From the NCBI RefSeq assembly GCF_028657945.1, contig NZ_CP059693.1, positions 5,952,001 to 6,016,000 of the forward strand: a DNA stretch of 64,000 nucleotides, given 5' to 3'. The position numbers and the translations under genes were made by a program. The DNA comes from Thalassomonas haliotis. Its GTDB lineage: Bacteria; Pseudomonadota; Gammaproteobacteria; Enterobacterales; Alteromonadaceae. This document shows, piece by piece, positions 36,654 through 45,694 of this stretch (the stretch's first letter is position 1; each line of letters starts with the position of its first letter). The notes beneath the pieces are model-generated. The model was not told where the DNA came from and did no database searches. It worked only from the letters and a program-made list of their open reading frames with translations.

Positions 36654-37109
36654 ATGAAGTCTCCCCAAGTATTAACCGTTATCATAGTGGCAGTTGTTTT
36701 TGCCCTGATCGGTTATTTTATCGCAGGACCTATTGGTGTAGAGCCTGCAACAGTTGCTGTCAGTGTCTTTATCGGTGCTCTGCTTGCACCATTTATCAGC
36801 AAAAAGGAAGAAGTAGAAGGTTCAAAGAGCGATGAAGTGAAAACATTATATGTTGGTAACTTGCCTTATCGCGCTAACGAAGCATCTGTAAGAAGTTTAT
36901 TTTCTGAATACGGTAATGTTCACTCGGTTCGCTTGATGAAAGACAAACATACCGGTAAACGTCGTGGTTTTGGCTTTGTCGAAATGAATGTTGCTGATTC
37001 TGAAGCAGCCATTTCAGCTTTAAACGATACGGAATTCCAGCAACGGACTTTGAAAGTACGTGAAGCCAAAGATCGGCCAGAACGTACAGACGAAGCAGTC
37101 AGTAGTTAA
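36654..37109 (+). CDS. Membrane-anchored RRM RNA-binding protein
   Basis: The 151-residue protein has two hydrophobic segments (about residues 6-25 and 32-49) followed by a single RRM domain: RNP2 LYVGNL (65-70) and RNP1 KRRGFGFV (102-109). The aromatic residues that stack on RNA are present (Tyr66, Phe106, Phe108). The tail is short and charged. The topology predicts a cytosolic RRM tethered to the inner membrane. Stand-alone bacterial RRM proteins are usually soluble and often cold-induced; the membrane anchor is the unusual part. It is divergent from the rRNA operon and has its own terminator. Confidence 0.88.
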   Translation: MKSPQVLTVIIVAVVFALIGYFIAGPIGVEPATVAVSVFIGALLAPFISKKEEVEGSKSDEVKTLYVGNLPYRANEASVRSLFSEYGNVHSVRLMKDKHTGKRRGFGFVEMNVADSEAAISALNDTEFQQRTLKVREAKDRPERTDEAVSS

Positions 37110-37133
37110 CCCCGTTATCAATACCCGAATAAA

Positions 37134-37155
37134 GCCCGCAACTGCGGGCTTTTTA
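37134..37155 (+). terminator. Terminator of the RRM gene
   Basis: GCCCGCA, AC, TGCGGGC, then TTTTTT: a strong intrinsic terminator 25 bases after the stop codon. Confidence 0.92.
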
Positions 37156-37391
37156 TTACCTGCCTTTATCTTTAGCTGTGCCTGGCAATTATCTTCGGCA
37201 AGAACAGTTAATACAGAGAAATAATATTGTCACCGCACTAGCAACCAAAAGATTCAGGCTTATAGATAGCATTATTTTCTTTTTACCGGACAATAACCAA
37301 TGGAACTCCCCTGGCAATTTACCGGACAATTTACTAGACAAAGCAAAATGCGGCGCTAAAATCTGCGCTCCACTAGCGACAAGGCGAAAAC

Positions 37392-38486
37392 ATGTTCAGT
37401 TTCATTCATCCCGATAATTACGATCAGCAGCTTGCTCAAAAGCAACAAGATATAGCAGAGTTATTTTCAGCATTTGATCTACCTGATTTTGATATCTTTG
37501 AATCCGAAAGGTTAAACTATCGCCAAAGAGCTGAATTTCGCGTTTGGCATGACGGTGATGCGCTGGACTACATCATGTTCAACAGTGAAACCAAGCAAAA
37601 GTTTCGTGTTGAATACTTTCCCGTTGCCAGTGAACTGATCAATAGAGCCATGAAGGCCCTGATCAACGAAATTAAAGATAACCAGGTATTGAGACAAAGG
37701 TTATTTCAGGTAGACTTCCTGTCCACCCTTAGCGGCGAGCTGCTGATCAGCCTGCTTTACCACAAACAGCTGGATCAGGCCTGGACGGATGCCGCGAATG
37801 TATTAAAAGAAAATTTATCTGCTATTGCACCTGTGGATATTATTGGCCGGGCGAAAAAACAAAAAATTGTCCTGGATAAAGACTATGTCACCGAAGTCTT
37901 GACGGTACAGGGTAAAAGCTATCAGTACCAGCAAGTAGAGAACAGCTTCACCCAGCCTAACGGTAAGGTCAATGAGAAAATGCTGACCTGGGCGCAACAG
38001 GCCAGCACCAACTTAGGCGGCGACTTAATCGAGCTTTATTGTGGTAACGGTAATTTCAGCATCGCCCTGGCACAAAATTTTGACCGGGTATTGGGCACAG
38101 AAATCTCTAAAACTTCGGTAAAGTCAGCGCAGGTTAATATCGCCCTGAACAAGATGGATAATATTGATATCGTGCGTATGTCCAGTGAAGAGTTCAGTCA
38201 GGCGATGAATGGCGAACGCCAGTTCCGGCGCCTGGAAGGATTTGATTTAACCCAATACAACTACGAAACGGTACTGGTTGATCCGCCACGTGCCGGGCTT
38301 GACCCGGACAGCGTAGAACTGGTAAGCCGGTTTGAACGTATTATCTATATTTCCTGCAACCCGGAAACCCTAAAAGAGAACTTAACGGTCTTAACTAAAA
38401 CCCATAATATTGAAAAGTTTGCTTTGTTTGATCAGTTTCCCTACACCCACCATGTAGAAACCGGTGTCGTGCTTACCCGTAAATAA
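37392..38486 (+). CDS. trmA: tRNA (uracil-54-C5)-methyltransferase
   Basis: It makes ribothymidine at position 54 of tRNAs using S-adenosylmethionine. The 364-residue product (E. coli 366) has the fold's [19 protein letters not shown] motif, [12 protein letters not shown], and the catalytic [12 protein letters not shown] with its Cys nucleophile. It starts [18 protein letters not shown]. Neighbours fabR and sthA are the same as around trmA in E. coli, an old shared neighbourhood. Confidence 0.96.
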   Translation: MFSFIHPDNYDQQLAQKQQDIAELFSAFDLPDFDIFESERLNYRQRAEFRVWHDGDALDYIMFNSETKQKFRVEYFPVASELINRAMKALINEIKDNQVLRQRLFQVDFLSTLSGELLISLLYHKQLDQAWTDAANVLKENLSAIAPVDIIGRAKKQKIVLDKDYVTEVLTVQGKSYQYQQVENSFTQPNGKVNEKMLTWAQQASTNLGGDLIELYCGNGNFSIALAQNFDRVLGTEISKTSVKSAQVNIALNKMDNIDIVRMSSEEFSQAMNGERQFRRLEGFDLTQYNYETVLVDPPRAGLDPDSVELVSRFERIIYISCNPETLKENLTVLTKTHNIEKFALFDQFPYTHHVETGVVLTRK

Positions 38487-38511
38487 AGTACTAAAGCAGA
38501 AATAAGACGCA

Positions 38512-38533
38512 AGCCGGGATTTCCCGGCTTTTT
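38512..38533 (+). terminator. Terminator of trmA
   Basis: AGCCGGGA, TT, TCCCGGCT, TTTT, 26 bases after the stop codon. It lies between convergent trmA and fabR and may serve both. Confidence 0.88.
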
Positions 38534-38548
38534 GTTTTAATAGCCAGG

Positions 38549-39172
38549 CTAACTTTTATTGCCCAGCTCGCGGCGACTAAATTCTGCGGCACCGCGTGCT
38601 ATAAACCTGAGCTGTAAAATAGTGCGCTCCGCCAGTAACTCCCGCTCTTTTTTATCGAGATCTAAGGCATCCGAACCGGCACTGAACACAATAGTCACGG
38701 CAGCATTGGCATGTATATAGGCAACTTCCGAATCCAACTTATTGGCCTGCTCTAAATAATCGCATAACTCCATAGTGAAATAGCGAATTTCCCGGCTCAC
38801 CGCAGCCCGAAAAGCCGCAGAGGTTCCGGAACGCTCCCGTAATAGCAAACGAAAAATATTGGCGTTATTCTCGATAAACTCCATAAAAGTCAGTACCGAG
38901 ATCTGCACCACTGACCCCCCCTTTTCAATGCGCTGACGCGCCTGACGCATTAATTGCCGCAAAGTCAGGCCGGCTTCATCAACCAAAGTAAGCCCCAATT
39001 CATCCATATCGGAAAAATGGCGGTAGAAAGAGGTAGGAGCCAGACCGGCTTCTTTCGCAACTTCACGTAAGCTTAAGCTGGAAAAGCTGCGCTCGGCGCT
39101 GAGCTGTCCCAGTGCTGCATCTATCAACTGGCGACGTGTTTTCTCTTTTTGCTGTGCTCGAATCCCAGTCAT
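38549..39172 (-). CDS. fabR: TetR family repressor of unsaturated fatty acid synthesis
   Basis: FabR senses the saturated/unsaturated acyl pool and represses fabA, fabB or desaturase genes. The 207-residue product matches FabR closely: [17 protein letters not shown], the [23 protein letters not shown], and [19 protein letters not shown]. It is divergent from a desaturase gene whose start region has a FabR-like operator, so that gene is the likely target. The GAGAGGA site is somewhat distant from the ATG. Confidence 0.93.
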   Translation of the reverse strand: MTGIRAQQKEKTRRQLIDAALGQLSAERSFSSLSLREVAKEAGLAPTSFYRHFSDMDELGLTLVDEAGLTLRQLMRQARQRIEKGGSVVQISVLTFMEFIENNANIFRLLLRERSGTSAAFRAAVSREIRYFTMELCDYLEQANKLDSEVAYIHANAAVTIVFSAGSDALDLDKKERELLAERTILQLRFIARGAAEFSRRELGNKS

Positions 39173-39310
39173 AAATCGTTGATCCTCTCTCTTTTTTCAA
39201 CCTGAGGGCTATCATACTCAAATATTGGCTAATCGCATAACGAATCACAAAACAATCGCCTGACTGCAATTTATTACCTATCAGAGAATAAAAATTAACA
39301 CAAACTTCAC

Positions 39311-39340
39311 TTGACGGATAACCGAGCAACTCTCTAAAAT
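39311..39340 (+). promoter_or_regulatory. Desaturase promoter
   Basis: TTGACG, 18 bases, TAAAAT, about 40 bases before the desaturase ATG. The FabR-like operator begins at the base after the -10 box. Confidence 0.65.
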
Positions 39341-39358
39341 GGTGGACACTTGTACGCT
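39341..39358. promoter_or_regulatory. FabR-like operator at the desaturase start site
   Basis: The complement reads AGCGTACAAGTGTCCACC. Its left half AGCGTACA and the central spacing agree with the palindrome bound by E. coli FabR (AGCGTACA, two bases, TGTNCGCT); the right half is less conserved. It covers the predicted transcription start, a textbook repressor position. Confidence 0.65.
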
Positions 39359-39381
39359 GAATTTATTTTTCGGACTTTTTC

Positions 39382-40500
39382 ATGAAAAAACCCCCAATTA
39401 TCTGGCTGAACGTTGTCGTTTTTCTGGTAACGTTTTTATTTGCCGTCGTTGCCGTACCTTACCGGGCATTTACCCACGGCTTTGACGGCGTAGAAATAAC
39501 AATGGCTGTGCTGTGTTTTATCTATTGCGGCATGTCTATTACTGCCGGATACCACAGGTTATGGTCTCATAAAACCTACCAGGCCCATTGGAGCCTGAGA
39601 TTGTTATTCGCCCTGGGCGGTGCCTTTGCCCTGCAAAACAGCATCTTACACTGGTCTTCCGATCACCGTATCCATCATAAACATGTCGATAAAAATGACA
39701 CCGACCCTTACTCGGCAAAAATGGGCTTCTGGTATTCACATATCGGCTGGATGCTAAGGGAATACCAGGCACACAGATATAGCAACTACGACAATACCCG
39801 GGATCTGCAAAAAGATGCCATCGTCATGTGGCAGCACAAACATTACCTGTTATTAACCATCGCCATGAATTTCGGTATCCCGCTATTATTCGGTTTATGG
39901 CACGGCGACGTGATCAGCAGTTTATTATTGGTCGGTTTTTTACGCCTGGTGCTGAGCCATCACACCACTTTCTTTATCAACTCCCTGGCCCATATCTGGG
40001 GTAAACAAACCTATACCGATAAAAATACCGCCCGCGACAACGGCATTTTAGCTTTCTTTACCTTTGGCGAAGGCTATCACAACTACCATCATATTTTTGA
40101 AAACGACTACCGCAACGGTATCCGCTGGTGGCAGTTTGACCCGACCAAATGGCTGATCAAGGGCTGCGAATATCTCAAACTCACTTCAAAGCTGAAAACC
40201 AGCCCGGAAGACAAGATTGAAAAAACCCGATTGGCCATGACCCTTAAACGCAGCCAGTTAAAACTTAAAAGTCATCCGGAAGCCGAGTTAATGCTGGAGC
40301 GCCTGCAGCAGGAATACGATGCCCTGCTTATCAAACTCAATGATTTTTATGCCGCCCGCAAACAACTGCTGGCTGACAAGCGTGACCAGTTGCTGGCGGA
40401 TGTCGAAAAATCTGAGCTGGTAAAACAGTACAAAGAACTGAAGTTACGCCTGGCAGAGCAGCAACGCAGTTGGCATTTACTTACGGCAAAACTGGCCTGA
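39382..40500 (+). CDS. Membrane acyl-CoA/acyl-lipid delta-9 type fatty acid desaturase
   Basis: This di-iron membrane enzyme introduces a double bond into acyl chains. The three histidine boxes are intact: HRLWSH (58-63), HRIHHKH (95-101) and HNYHH (233-237), with about four hydrophobic segments around them. Total length is 372. After residue 270 there is a charged, helical C-terminal extension of about 100 residues, probably coiled coil, beyond the usual core. It is divergent from fabR and probably repressed by it, giving oxygen-dependent control of membrane fluidity, useful in the cold. The ribosome binding site is weak. Confidence 0.9.
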   Translation: MKKPPIIWLNVVVFLVTFLFAVVAVPYRAFTHGFDGVEITMAVLCFIYCGMSITAGYHRLWSHKTYQAHWSLRLLFALGGAFALQNSILHWSSDHRIHHKHVDKNDTDPYSAKMGFWYSHIGWMLREYQAHRYSNYDNTRDLQKDAIVMWQHKHYLLLTIAMNFGIPLLFGLWHGDVISSLLLVGFLRLVLSHHTTFFINSLAHIWGKQTYTDKNTARDNGILAFFTFGEGYHNYHHIFENDYRNGIRWWQFDPTKWLIKGCEYLKLTSKLKTSPEDKIEKTRLAMTLKRSQLKLKSHPEAELMLERLQQEYDALLIKLNDFYAARKQLLADKRDQLLADVEKSELVKQYKELKLRLAEQQRSWHLLTAKLA

Positions 40501-40538
40501 TCAAATTGCTCTAAGACAAATTGTTAGTTATTAACTAG

Positions 40539-40566
40539 TTACCTAGTACCCAAATCCTGCTAGAAT
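40539..40566 (+). promoter_or_regulatory. sthA promoter
   Basis: TTACCT, 16 bases, TAGAAT with TG at the extended -10 position (TGCTAGAAT). It lies 34 bases before the sthA start. Confidence 0.55.
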
Positions 40567-40599
40567 TTTGCCCACGCAGCAGGATTTGAGGTACTTTCA

Positions 40600-42033
40600 T
40601 TGGCTAAAAAAAACGTCTCCCCCCGGAAAAAGAAACCCGTCAGTTATACATACGACGCTATCATCATAGGCACAGGCCCGGGTGGTGAAGGCGCGGCCAT
40701 GAACCTGGCGAAACAAAATAAAAAAGTCGCCGTTATCGAACGATATAAAGATGTCGGCGGCGGCTGTACCCACTGGGGCACAATCCCGTCCAAGGCTTTA
40801 AGGCAAACCGTCAGCCGGTTAATTGAATATAATGCCAATCCGCTGTTTAGCGGCACAGACAAACCGAAACATTTCACCTTCCCGGATATTTTAAGCCACG
40901 CCGACGCCGTGATCCGCAAGCAGGTAAGATTACGCAGCGGTTTTTATGACAGAAACCGGGTAGAGCACTACTGCGGCGAAGCCTCCTTTGTCGACGCCCA
41001 TACCATACGCATCTTAAGAGATGACGGCTCGGTGGAACAAATCACAGCCGAGAAAATCCTCATCGCCACCGGGTCACGTCCCTATCACCCGGACGATATC
41101 GACTTCAGCCATCCCCGGGTATACGACTCCGACAGCATCTTAAGCCTGACCCATGATCCGCGCCATATCATTATTTACGGTGCCGGGGTAATTGGCTCTG
41201 AATATGCCTCTATTTTCCGTGGCCTGGGGGTTAAGGTTGATTTGATCAATACCCGGGATCGCCTGCTGTCTTTCCTCGATGATGAAATGTCTGACTCTTT
41301 AAGTTATCACCTGTGGAACAATGGCGTGGTGATCCGTCATGGCGAGCAAATTGAACGGGTGGAAGCCAAAGATGATTCTGTGGTGGTACATTTAGAGTCG
41401 GGTAAAAAAATGCGCGCCGACTGCTTGTTATTCGCCAATGGCCGCACCGGTAATACCGCAGACTTAAACCTGGATGCTGCCGGACTCAAGGCCGATGGCC
41501 GGGGCCAGCTGGCGGTGAGCAAAACCTACCAAACCCAGGTAGAAAATATCTATGCGGTCGGTGATGTTATCGGTTATCCCAGCCTGGCCAGTGCCGCTTT
41601 TGATCAGGGGCGCATTGCTGCCTGTGCCATGACCGACGATTGCAGCAACGCCAAACTGATCACTGACATCCCCACCGGTATCTACACCATACCGGAAATC
41701 AGCTCGGTCGGAAAAACCGAACAGGAACTGACCGAAGCAAAAATTCCCTATGAAGTGGGACGCGCCCAGTTTAAACACCTGGCACGGGCACAAATCGCCA
41801 ACTCCCTGGTGGGCTCGCTGAAAATTCTCTTCCACCGGGAAAGTAAAGAGATCCTGGGCATACACTGTTTTGGTGAAAATGCCGCGGAAATTATCCATAT
41901 CGGCCAGGCGATCATGCAGCAGAAAAACGGCGGCAATACCATAGAGTATTTTGTCGAAACCACCTTTAACTATCCTACGATGGCGGAAGCTTTCAGGGTA
42001 GCGGCACTAAACGGCTTAAACCGGCTGTTTTAG
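40600..42033 (+). CDS. sthA: Soluble pyridine nucleotide transhydrogenase
   Basis: SthA is an FAD enzyme that transfers hydride between NADPH and NADH, mainly re-oxidising excess NADPH. The product is 477 residues from a TTG start with GAGG upstream. It has [10 protein letters not shown] (FAD), [16 protein letters not shown] where the second redox Cys of the disulfide-reductase family is replaced by Thr as in true Sth[18 protein letters not shown] (NAD), and the C-terminal [20 protein letters not shown]. The N terminus has ten extra basic residues relative to E. coli. Its neighbourhood (fabR, trmA) is conserved with E. coli. Confidence 0.95.
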   Translation: MAKKNVSPRKKKPVSYTYDAIIIGTGPGGEGAAMNLAKQNKKVAVIERYKDVGGGCTHWGTIPSKALRQTVSRLIEYNANPLFSGTDKPKHFTFPDILSHADAVIRKQVRLRSGFYDRNRVEHYCGEASFVDAHTIRILRDDGSVEQITAEKILIATGSRPYHPDDIDFSHPRVYDSDSILSLTHDPRHIIIYGAGVIGSEYASIFRGLGVKVDLINTRDRLLSFLDDEMSDSLSYHLWNNGVVIRHGEQIERVEAKDDSVVVHLESGKKMRADCLLFANGRTGNTADLNLDAAGLKADGRGQLAVSKTYQTQVENIYAVGDVIGYPSLASAAFDQGRIAACAMTDDCSNAKLITDIPTGIYTIPEISSVGKTEQELTEAKIPYEVGRAQFKHLARAQIANSLVGSLKILFHRESKEILGIHCFGENAAEIIHIGQAIMQQKNGGNTIEYFVETTFNYPTMAEAFRVAALNGLNRLF

Positions 42034-42050
42034 GACAACCCCGGATAAGT

Positions 42051-42088
42051 TAACGGCGCTTTATCACAGATAAAGCGCCGTTATTTTT
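42051..42088 (+). terminator. Terminator of sthA
   Basis: TAACGGCGCTTTAT and ATAAAGCGCCGTTA form a perfect 14-pair stem with a five-base loop, followed by TTTTTA. Confidence 0.92.
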
Positions 42089-42105
42089 AATAAAGTTGAC
42101 GGGAC

Positions 42106-42543
42106 TTATCGCTCTGCCTGCCCTGATGGCGGATGCTTAAGCCCGGGAGCCAAAAGCTCTACCTCGGTAATTTTAAAGGGCGTACCCCATTGCTGTATCG
42201 TCATCATATCTTTTATCAATTCACCCCGCACCTTTACCTTGGCGCCGTGCTGGCGGTATTTCGATGGCAGGCCCATAGGCAATAACTTCTTGCCTTCATC
42301 GGTGACTATGCCGTAAAAGCCCCCTTCCATGGTCAGGTATTTAACCGTCCCCTGTTGCCACTTCAATGCCGGACGCCGTTCTTGCTTAGTGAGTTTATTG
42401 GACATGTTTGCTCCTTGCTCGCTGGTAGTGGCTGTGGCCGGTGATGAAGCCATTTCTGTTGCCGCCGGCCCTGAGCCCTGGCAAGCCATCAATAACAGCG
42501 TCATAGGGAGAAAGCTTAAACAGTTTTTTAGCACAAGTTTCAT
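42106..42543 (-). CDS. Small lipoprotein with a GGFYGI-type domain
   Basis: The 145-residue protein has a lipoprotein signal peptide ending LLLMAC, with the lipidated Cys at 21, a low-complexity Ala/Ser/Thr linker, and a compact C-terminal domain of about 75 residues with VKYLTMEGGFYGIVTDEGKK and MTIQQWGTPFKITEVELL. That domain recurs in uncharacterised small proteins and looks like a beta-barrel of OB type. The +2 residue after Cys is Gln, so outer-membrane sorting is expected. Function unknown. Confidence 0.7.
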   Translation of the reverse strand: MKLVLKNCLSFLPMTLLLMACQGSGPAATEMASSPATATTSEQGANMSNKLTKQERRPALKWQQGTVKYLTMEGGFYGIVTDEGKKLLPMGLPSKYRQHGAKVKVRGELIKDMMTIQQWGTPFKITEVELLAPGLKHPPSGQAER

Positions 42544-42679
42544 CTGCTGGATCCTTATTATTTATTTATGCCCTCAGCTTACACTATCGCCGGGACAGCG
42601 CAAAATAACTTTAAAAAACAGCCAAGGCCGCCATTCCCTCACAGCCAGGTGCTCACGCTATCCCTTATTTTCTGTAAAC

Positions 42680-42702
42680 AAAAAAGGAGCCTAAGCTCCT
42701 TT
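42680..42702 (-). terminator. Terminator of hemE
   Basis: Minus-strand GGAGC, TTAG, GCTCC, TTTTTT, about 35 bases after the hemE stop. Confidence 0.88.
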
Positions 42703-42735
42703 CGATTCAGTAACACTGGTTTTTACTTATACGCT

Positions 42736-43803
42736 TTACTTGTGGTAAGGCTTACTCAGCTTATGTACCGCATCAATAAAGTATCCGGCATGATCCGGGT
42801 TAACATCCGGATGGATGCCATGACCCAGGTTAAAGACATGACCGGTACCACCTTCACCAAAACCACCAAGGATTTTCGCTACTTCCTGTTCGATACGCTC
42901 TTTAGGCGCATATAACATCGACGGGTCCATATTGCCCTGCAGGGCAACTTTATCGCCGACACGGGCTTTTGCATTTTCAATGTCTATGGTCCAGTCCAAA
43001 CCTACCGCATCACAGCCGGTAGCAGCAATCTCTTCCAGCCACATACCGCCATTTTTAGTAAACAGGGTAACAGGCACCTGGCGGCCATCGTTTGAACGGG
43101 TTAAACCGTCAACAATTTTCGCCATATATTGCAGGGAGAAATCTTTATAATCACGCGGTGACAATACCCCCCCCCAGGTATCAAATACCATCACCGACTG
43201 GGCACCGGCGGCAATCTGGGCATTCAGATAAGAAATTACCGAGTCTGCCAGTTTATCCAACAGGGCATGTAAAACCTGCGGTTCGGCAAACATCATTTTC
43301 TTGATCTTGGTAAAGGCTTTGCTGCTGCCGCCTTCTACCATATAAGTTGCTAAGGTCCAGGGGCTGCCGGAAAAACCGATTAACGGCACTTCGCCTTTCA
43401 ATTCTCGACGTATAGTGCGCACCGCGTTCATCACATAACCCAGTTCGTCTTCAGGATCCGGAATAGCGATTTTATCAACATCCGCCTTACAGCTAATAGG
43501 ACGCTCAAATTTAGGGCCTTCACCGGTTTCGAAATATAAACCTAAACCCATGGCATCAGGGATAGTTAAAATATCACTAAATAAAATAGCAGCATCAAGC
43601 TTAAAACGACGTAAAGGTTGAAGTGTTACTTCACAGGCAAGTTCGGCATTGCGGCATAACGACATAAAGTCGCCCGCCTGACCACGCACTTCGCGATACT
43701 CAGGCAAATAACGCCCCGCCTGACGCATCATCCATATCGGTGTGTAATCAACAGGTTGACGTAGTAATGCACGTAAATAACTGTCGTTTTTTAATTCAGT
43801 CAT
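42736..43803 (-). CDS. hemE: Uroporphyrinogen decarboxylase
   Basis: It decarboxylates the four acetate arms of uroporphyrinogen III to give coproporphyrinogen III in haem synthesis. The 355-residue product has the N-terminal signature [16 protein letters not shown], the catalytic Asp region [33 protein letters not shown], and [12 protein letters not shown] near the end. Length and motifs are normal. It appears monocistronic. Confidence 0.97.
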   Translation of the reverse strand: MTELKNDSYLRALLRQPVDYTPIWMMRQAGRYLPEYREVRGQAGDFMSLCRNAELACEVTLQPLRRFKLDAAILFSDILTIPDAMGLGLYFETGEGPKFERPISCKADVDKIAIPDPEDELGYVMNAVRTIRRELKGEVPLIGFSGSPWTLATYMVEGGSSKAFTKIKKMMFAEPQVLHALLDKLADSVISYLNAQIAAGAQSVMVFDTWGGVLSPRDYKDFSLQYMAKIVDGLTRSNDGRQVPVTLFTKNGGMWLEEIAATGCDAVGLDWTIDIENAKARVGDKVALQGNMDPSMLYAPKERIEQEVAKILGGFGEGGTGHVFNLGHGIHPDVNPDHAGYFIDAVHKLSKPYHK

Positions 43804-43949
43804 AAAATTAGATCCCCATAAAATATCGCCCGTATTCTACATGGAGTTGGCTCTGCTGACCATGTTATGAATCAAAGAATTTTTCATATTCGCCAAGATA
43901 ATTGCCGAAAAATGCTGCACCATATAAAGCTATTGCTCTATTAAAGATG

Positions 43950-43978
43950 TTGCACAGCCGATTCGCCTTTGATATAAA
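43950..43978 (+). promoter_or_regulatory. Promoter of the candidate small RNA
   Basis: TTGCAC, 17 bases, TATAAA with a TG at the extended -10 position (TGATATAAA). This is among the best promoters in the window, yet no protein gene follows on that strand. Confidence 0.7.
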
Positions 43979-43984
43979 TAATTC

Positions 43985-44073
43985 GCGCTAGTTAAGAGAT
44001 AACTAATAAGAAGCTTGTCTATACAAGACCATACAGCGAGCACTTCGGGCCTTACCTTTGGTAAGGCTTTTTT
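43985..44073 (+). ncRNA. Candidate trans-acting small RNA
   Basis: A strong promoter at 43950-43978 is followed about 70 bases later by an intrinsic terminator (GCCTTACC, TTT, GGTAAGGC, TTTTTT at 44049-44073) that works only on the plus strand. The roughly 89-base transcript has two further stems: TAGTTA/TAACTA (43989-44005) and CTTGT/ACAAG (44014-44027). Both flanking genes lie on the other strand. No open frame of note lies inside. It does not match Spot 42, 6S, RyhB or tmRNA as I know them. Confidence 0.65.
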
Positions 44074-44144
44074 ATGTTTGAAACATATAGATTCGAAACA
44101 TAATAGCCAAATCTATATAACCTGGTATACCCCTGATTTTTCAA

Positions 44145-44867
44145 CTAATGCGGATCAGAAATATCTCTAAAGGCATTATTAAGCCGACGATAAATATCTA
44201 CGGAAGTTTCCTTATTTAACGCCAGGTACATGCCCACTTCAATATAGACAAACGGCTCGCCCTGAGAATTTTTGACTATGCTTAAACCGCTCACCTGCTT
44301 GCTTCTGGCAAGGTAGGGACCAAGCAAATAACCGGTAGCCCAGAGATCAATTCTTTTAGACTTTAACTTATAAGCATTCTGGCCATCAAAACTGGTGAGT
44401 CTCACACCATATCCCTTATCCATTAAATATCTGGCTGAAGCATCGCTGCGGTAGGAACCTATGGCTAATTCCCCGATATCCGAGAATGAATCCAGTATGA
44501 TATTATCTTCCTCCCTTGCCATAAAAACCCACTTATTGAGCACCAAGGGGCCAATCCAGTAGAAATCTTTTTCCCTGTCTGCTGTTTTAGCGGTTGAAAA
44601 AACCGCAGTATTTTTCGTGTTTCTCGCGGTTTCCAGCGATCTGGCCCAGGTCGTCAGTATCATGGCATGATCAATATTGGCCTGTTTAAAGATCTGCCGC
44701 ACCAGCTCGGTTGATTTTCCCGTGATGCTTTGTTTATTTTCATCATACATATTAAAAGGAGGGTAATGCTCGGTATAAACGGTGATCAATTCACCGGCTA
44801 CAACTCTGGCGACAGATAACAACAAAAGCCCTGAGATAAGAAATCTTGACTGGAAAATTTTCCTCAT
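44145..44867 (-). CDS. Periplasmic solute-binding protein, family 3
   Basis: The 240-residue protein has a signal peptide (MRKIFQSRFLISGLLLLSVARVVAG, cut here after residue 24 or 25) and a family 3 binding domain: LITVYTEHYPPFNMYD at the start, then GKSTELVRQIFKQ and FSTAKTADREKDFYWIGPL. Such proteins usually bind amino acids or act as sensors. No ABC permease or ATPase is adjacent, which is common for the many orphan members in Alteromonadales. The ligand is unknown. Confidence 0.85.
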   Translation of the reverse strand: MRKIFQSRFLISGLLLLSVARVVAGELITVYTEHYPPFNMYDENKQSITGKSTELVRQIFKQANIDHAMILTTWARSLETARNTKNTAVFSTAKTADREKDFYWIGPLVLNKWVFMAREEDNIILDSFSDIGELAIGSYRSDASARYLMDKGYGVRLTSFDGQNAYKLKSKRIDLWATGYLLGPYLARSKQVSGLSIVKNSQGEPFVYIEVGMYLALNKETSVDIYRRLNNAFRDISDPH

Positions 44868-45072
44868 AGCCTGTAGCCAGAATAATCAAAATGATACCGC
44901 AATTATAGACAATATCGGGCAAAGCAAAGACCAGAAGAAGTTTGATTAAGCGCTGGTTTTGACTTAATCAGTTACACAGTTCCAGTCAAGGAAAAGAAAA
45001 GATTATATCAGAAAGATCAAAGACATACACAATAGCGACCAGTATTACTCCGGTAGGATAAATCAGTCAAGA

Positions 45073-45342
45073 TTAACAGCTTTCACCATCACAGCCAGAA
45101 TTAGCGCTATTGGCGGAGAGAAAAACGCTTTTATAGGGCGTATTCGAAGAGGTAATCGCAGCCGAATCAAGTTGTCGCCCTGCAGCCTGGCGGCGTGAAG
45201 GAAACTGTAAAAACATAATAGCAAAAACAATGGCAAAGATAGCAGAAATAACCGTTGAGCTGAATAATTCTCCCGATTTAAAGGCGGTGTAAACCGCCAG
45301 GCTAATTCCTAACAGAGCCAACAGTTTCAGCAATATTCTCAT
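45073..45342 (-). CDS. Small membrane protein with Cys-containing tail, unknown
   Basis: The 89-residue product has two hydrophobic segments (about residues 4-21 and 29-46), a basic stretch (PSRRQAAGRQ) and a hydrophilic tail ending CDGESC. I do not recognise the family. The pattern suggests an inner-membrane protein with both termini on the same side. It may belong with no neighbour; gaps of 200-350 bases lie on either side. Confidence 0.5.
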   Translation of the reverse strand: MRILLKLLALLGISLAVYTAFKSGELFSSTVISAIFAIVFAIMFLQFPSRRQAAGRQLDSAAITSSNTPYKSVFLSANSANSGCDGESC

Positions 45343-45511
45343 TGGTTTCTCCCCCGGTTTAAAACGGCATCCTAAGTGCCAAACAAAAGTAAATACAATG
45401 TTATAAACGTAGGGCTATATTAGCAGTTCTTTCATCGAATCCATACAAAGTGTAATGGCGTGTAATGTCGGGGGAAGATTTGCCGGAAAAGCATTTTTCC
45501 TTGTTGGTATA

Positions 45512-45599
45512 AAATTCATCACTCCTGTTCCTCCATGAACCCGTGATATACCATTAAATTCATCACTCCTGTTCCTCCATGAACCCGTGATATACCATT
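45512..45599. repeat. Two exact tandem copies of a 44-bp unit
   Basis: Bases 45512-45555 and 45556-45599 are identical by eye. The unit starts AAATTCATCACTCCTG and ends GATATACCATT. It lies between the small membrane protein and the nhaD terminator. No coding or RNA function is apparent; exactness suggests a recent duplication. Confidence 0.9.
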
Positions 45600-45604
45600 C
45601 GTCC

Positions 45605-45641
45605 TGAATATAATATAAAGCCGCTAAATTGCTTTAGCGGC
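45605..45641 (-). terminator. Probable terminator of nhaD
   Basis: GCCGCTAAA, TTGC, TTTAGCGGC (45620-45641), with AT-rich sequence after it on the minus strand. The right arm is repeated once more immediately upstream (TTTAGCGGC twice in tandem), so two alternative stems can form. Confidence 0.6.
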
Positions 45642-45694
45642 TTTAGCGGCTTTAGGTAAATCATTTTTTCGGCTCGCAGCCGGAATTTAACCGG

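Noticed and set aside
43985..44073. Considered as Spot 42, RyhB, 6S or tmRNA
   Set aside because: Neither sequence nor length matches what I know of these RNAs; left as an unnamed candidate.
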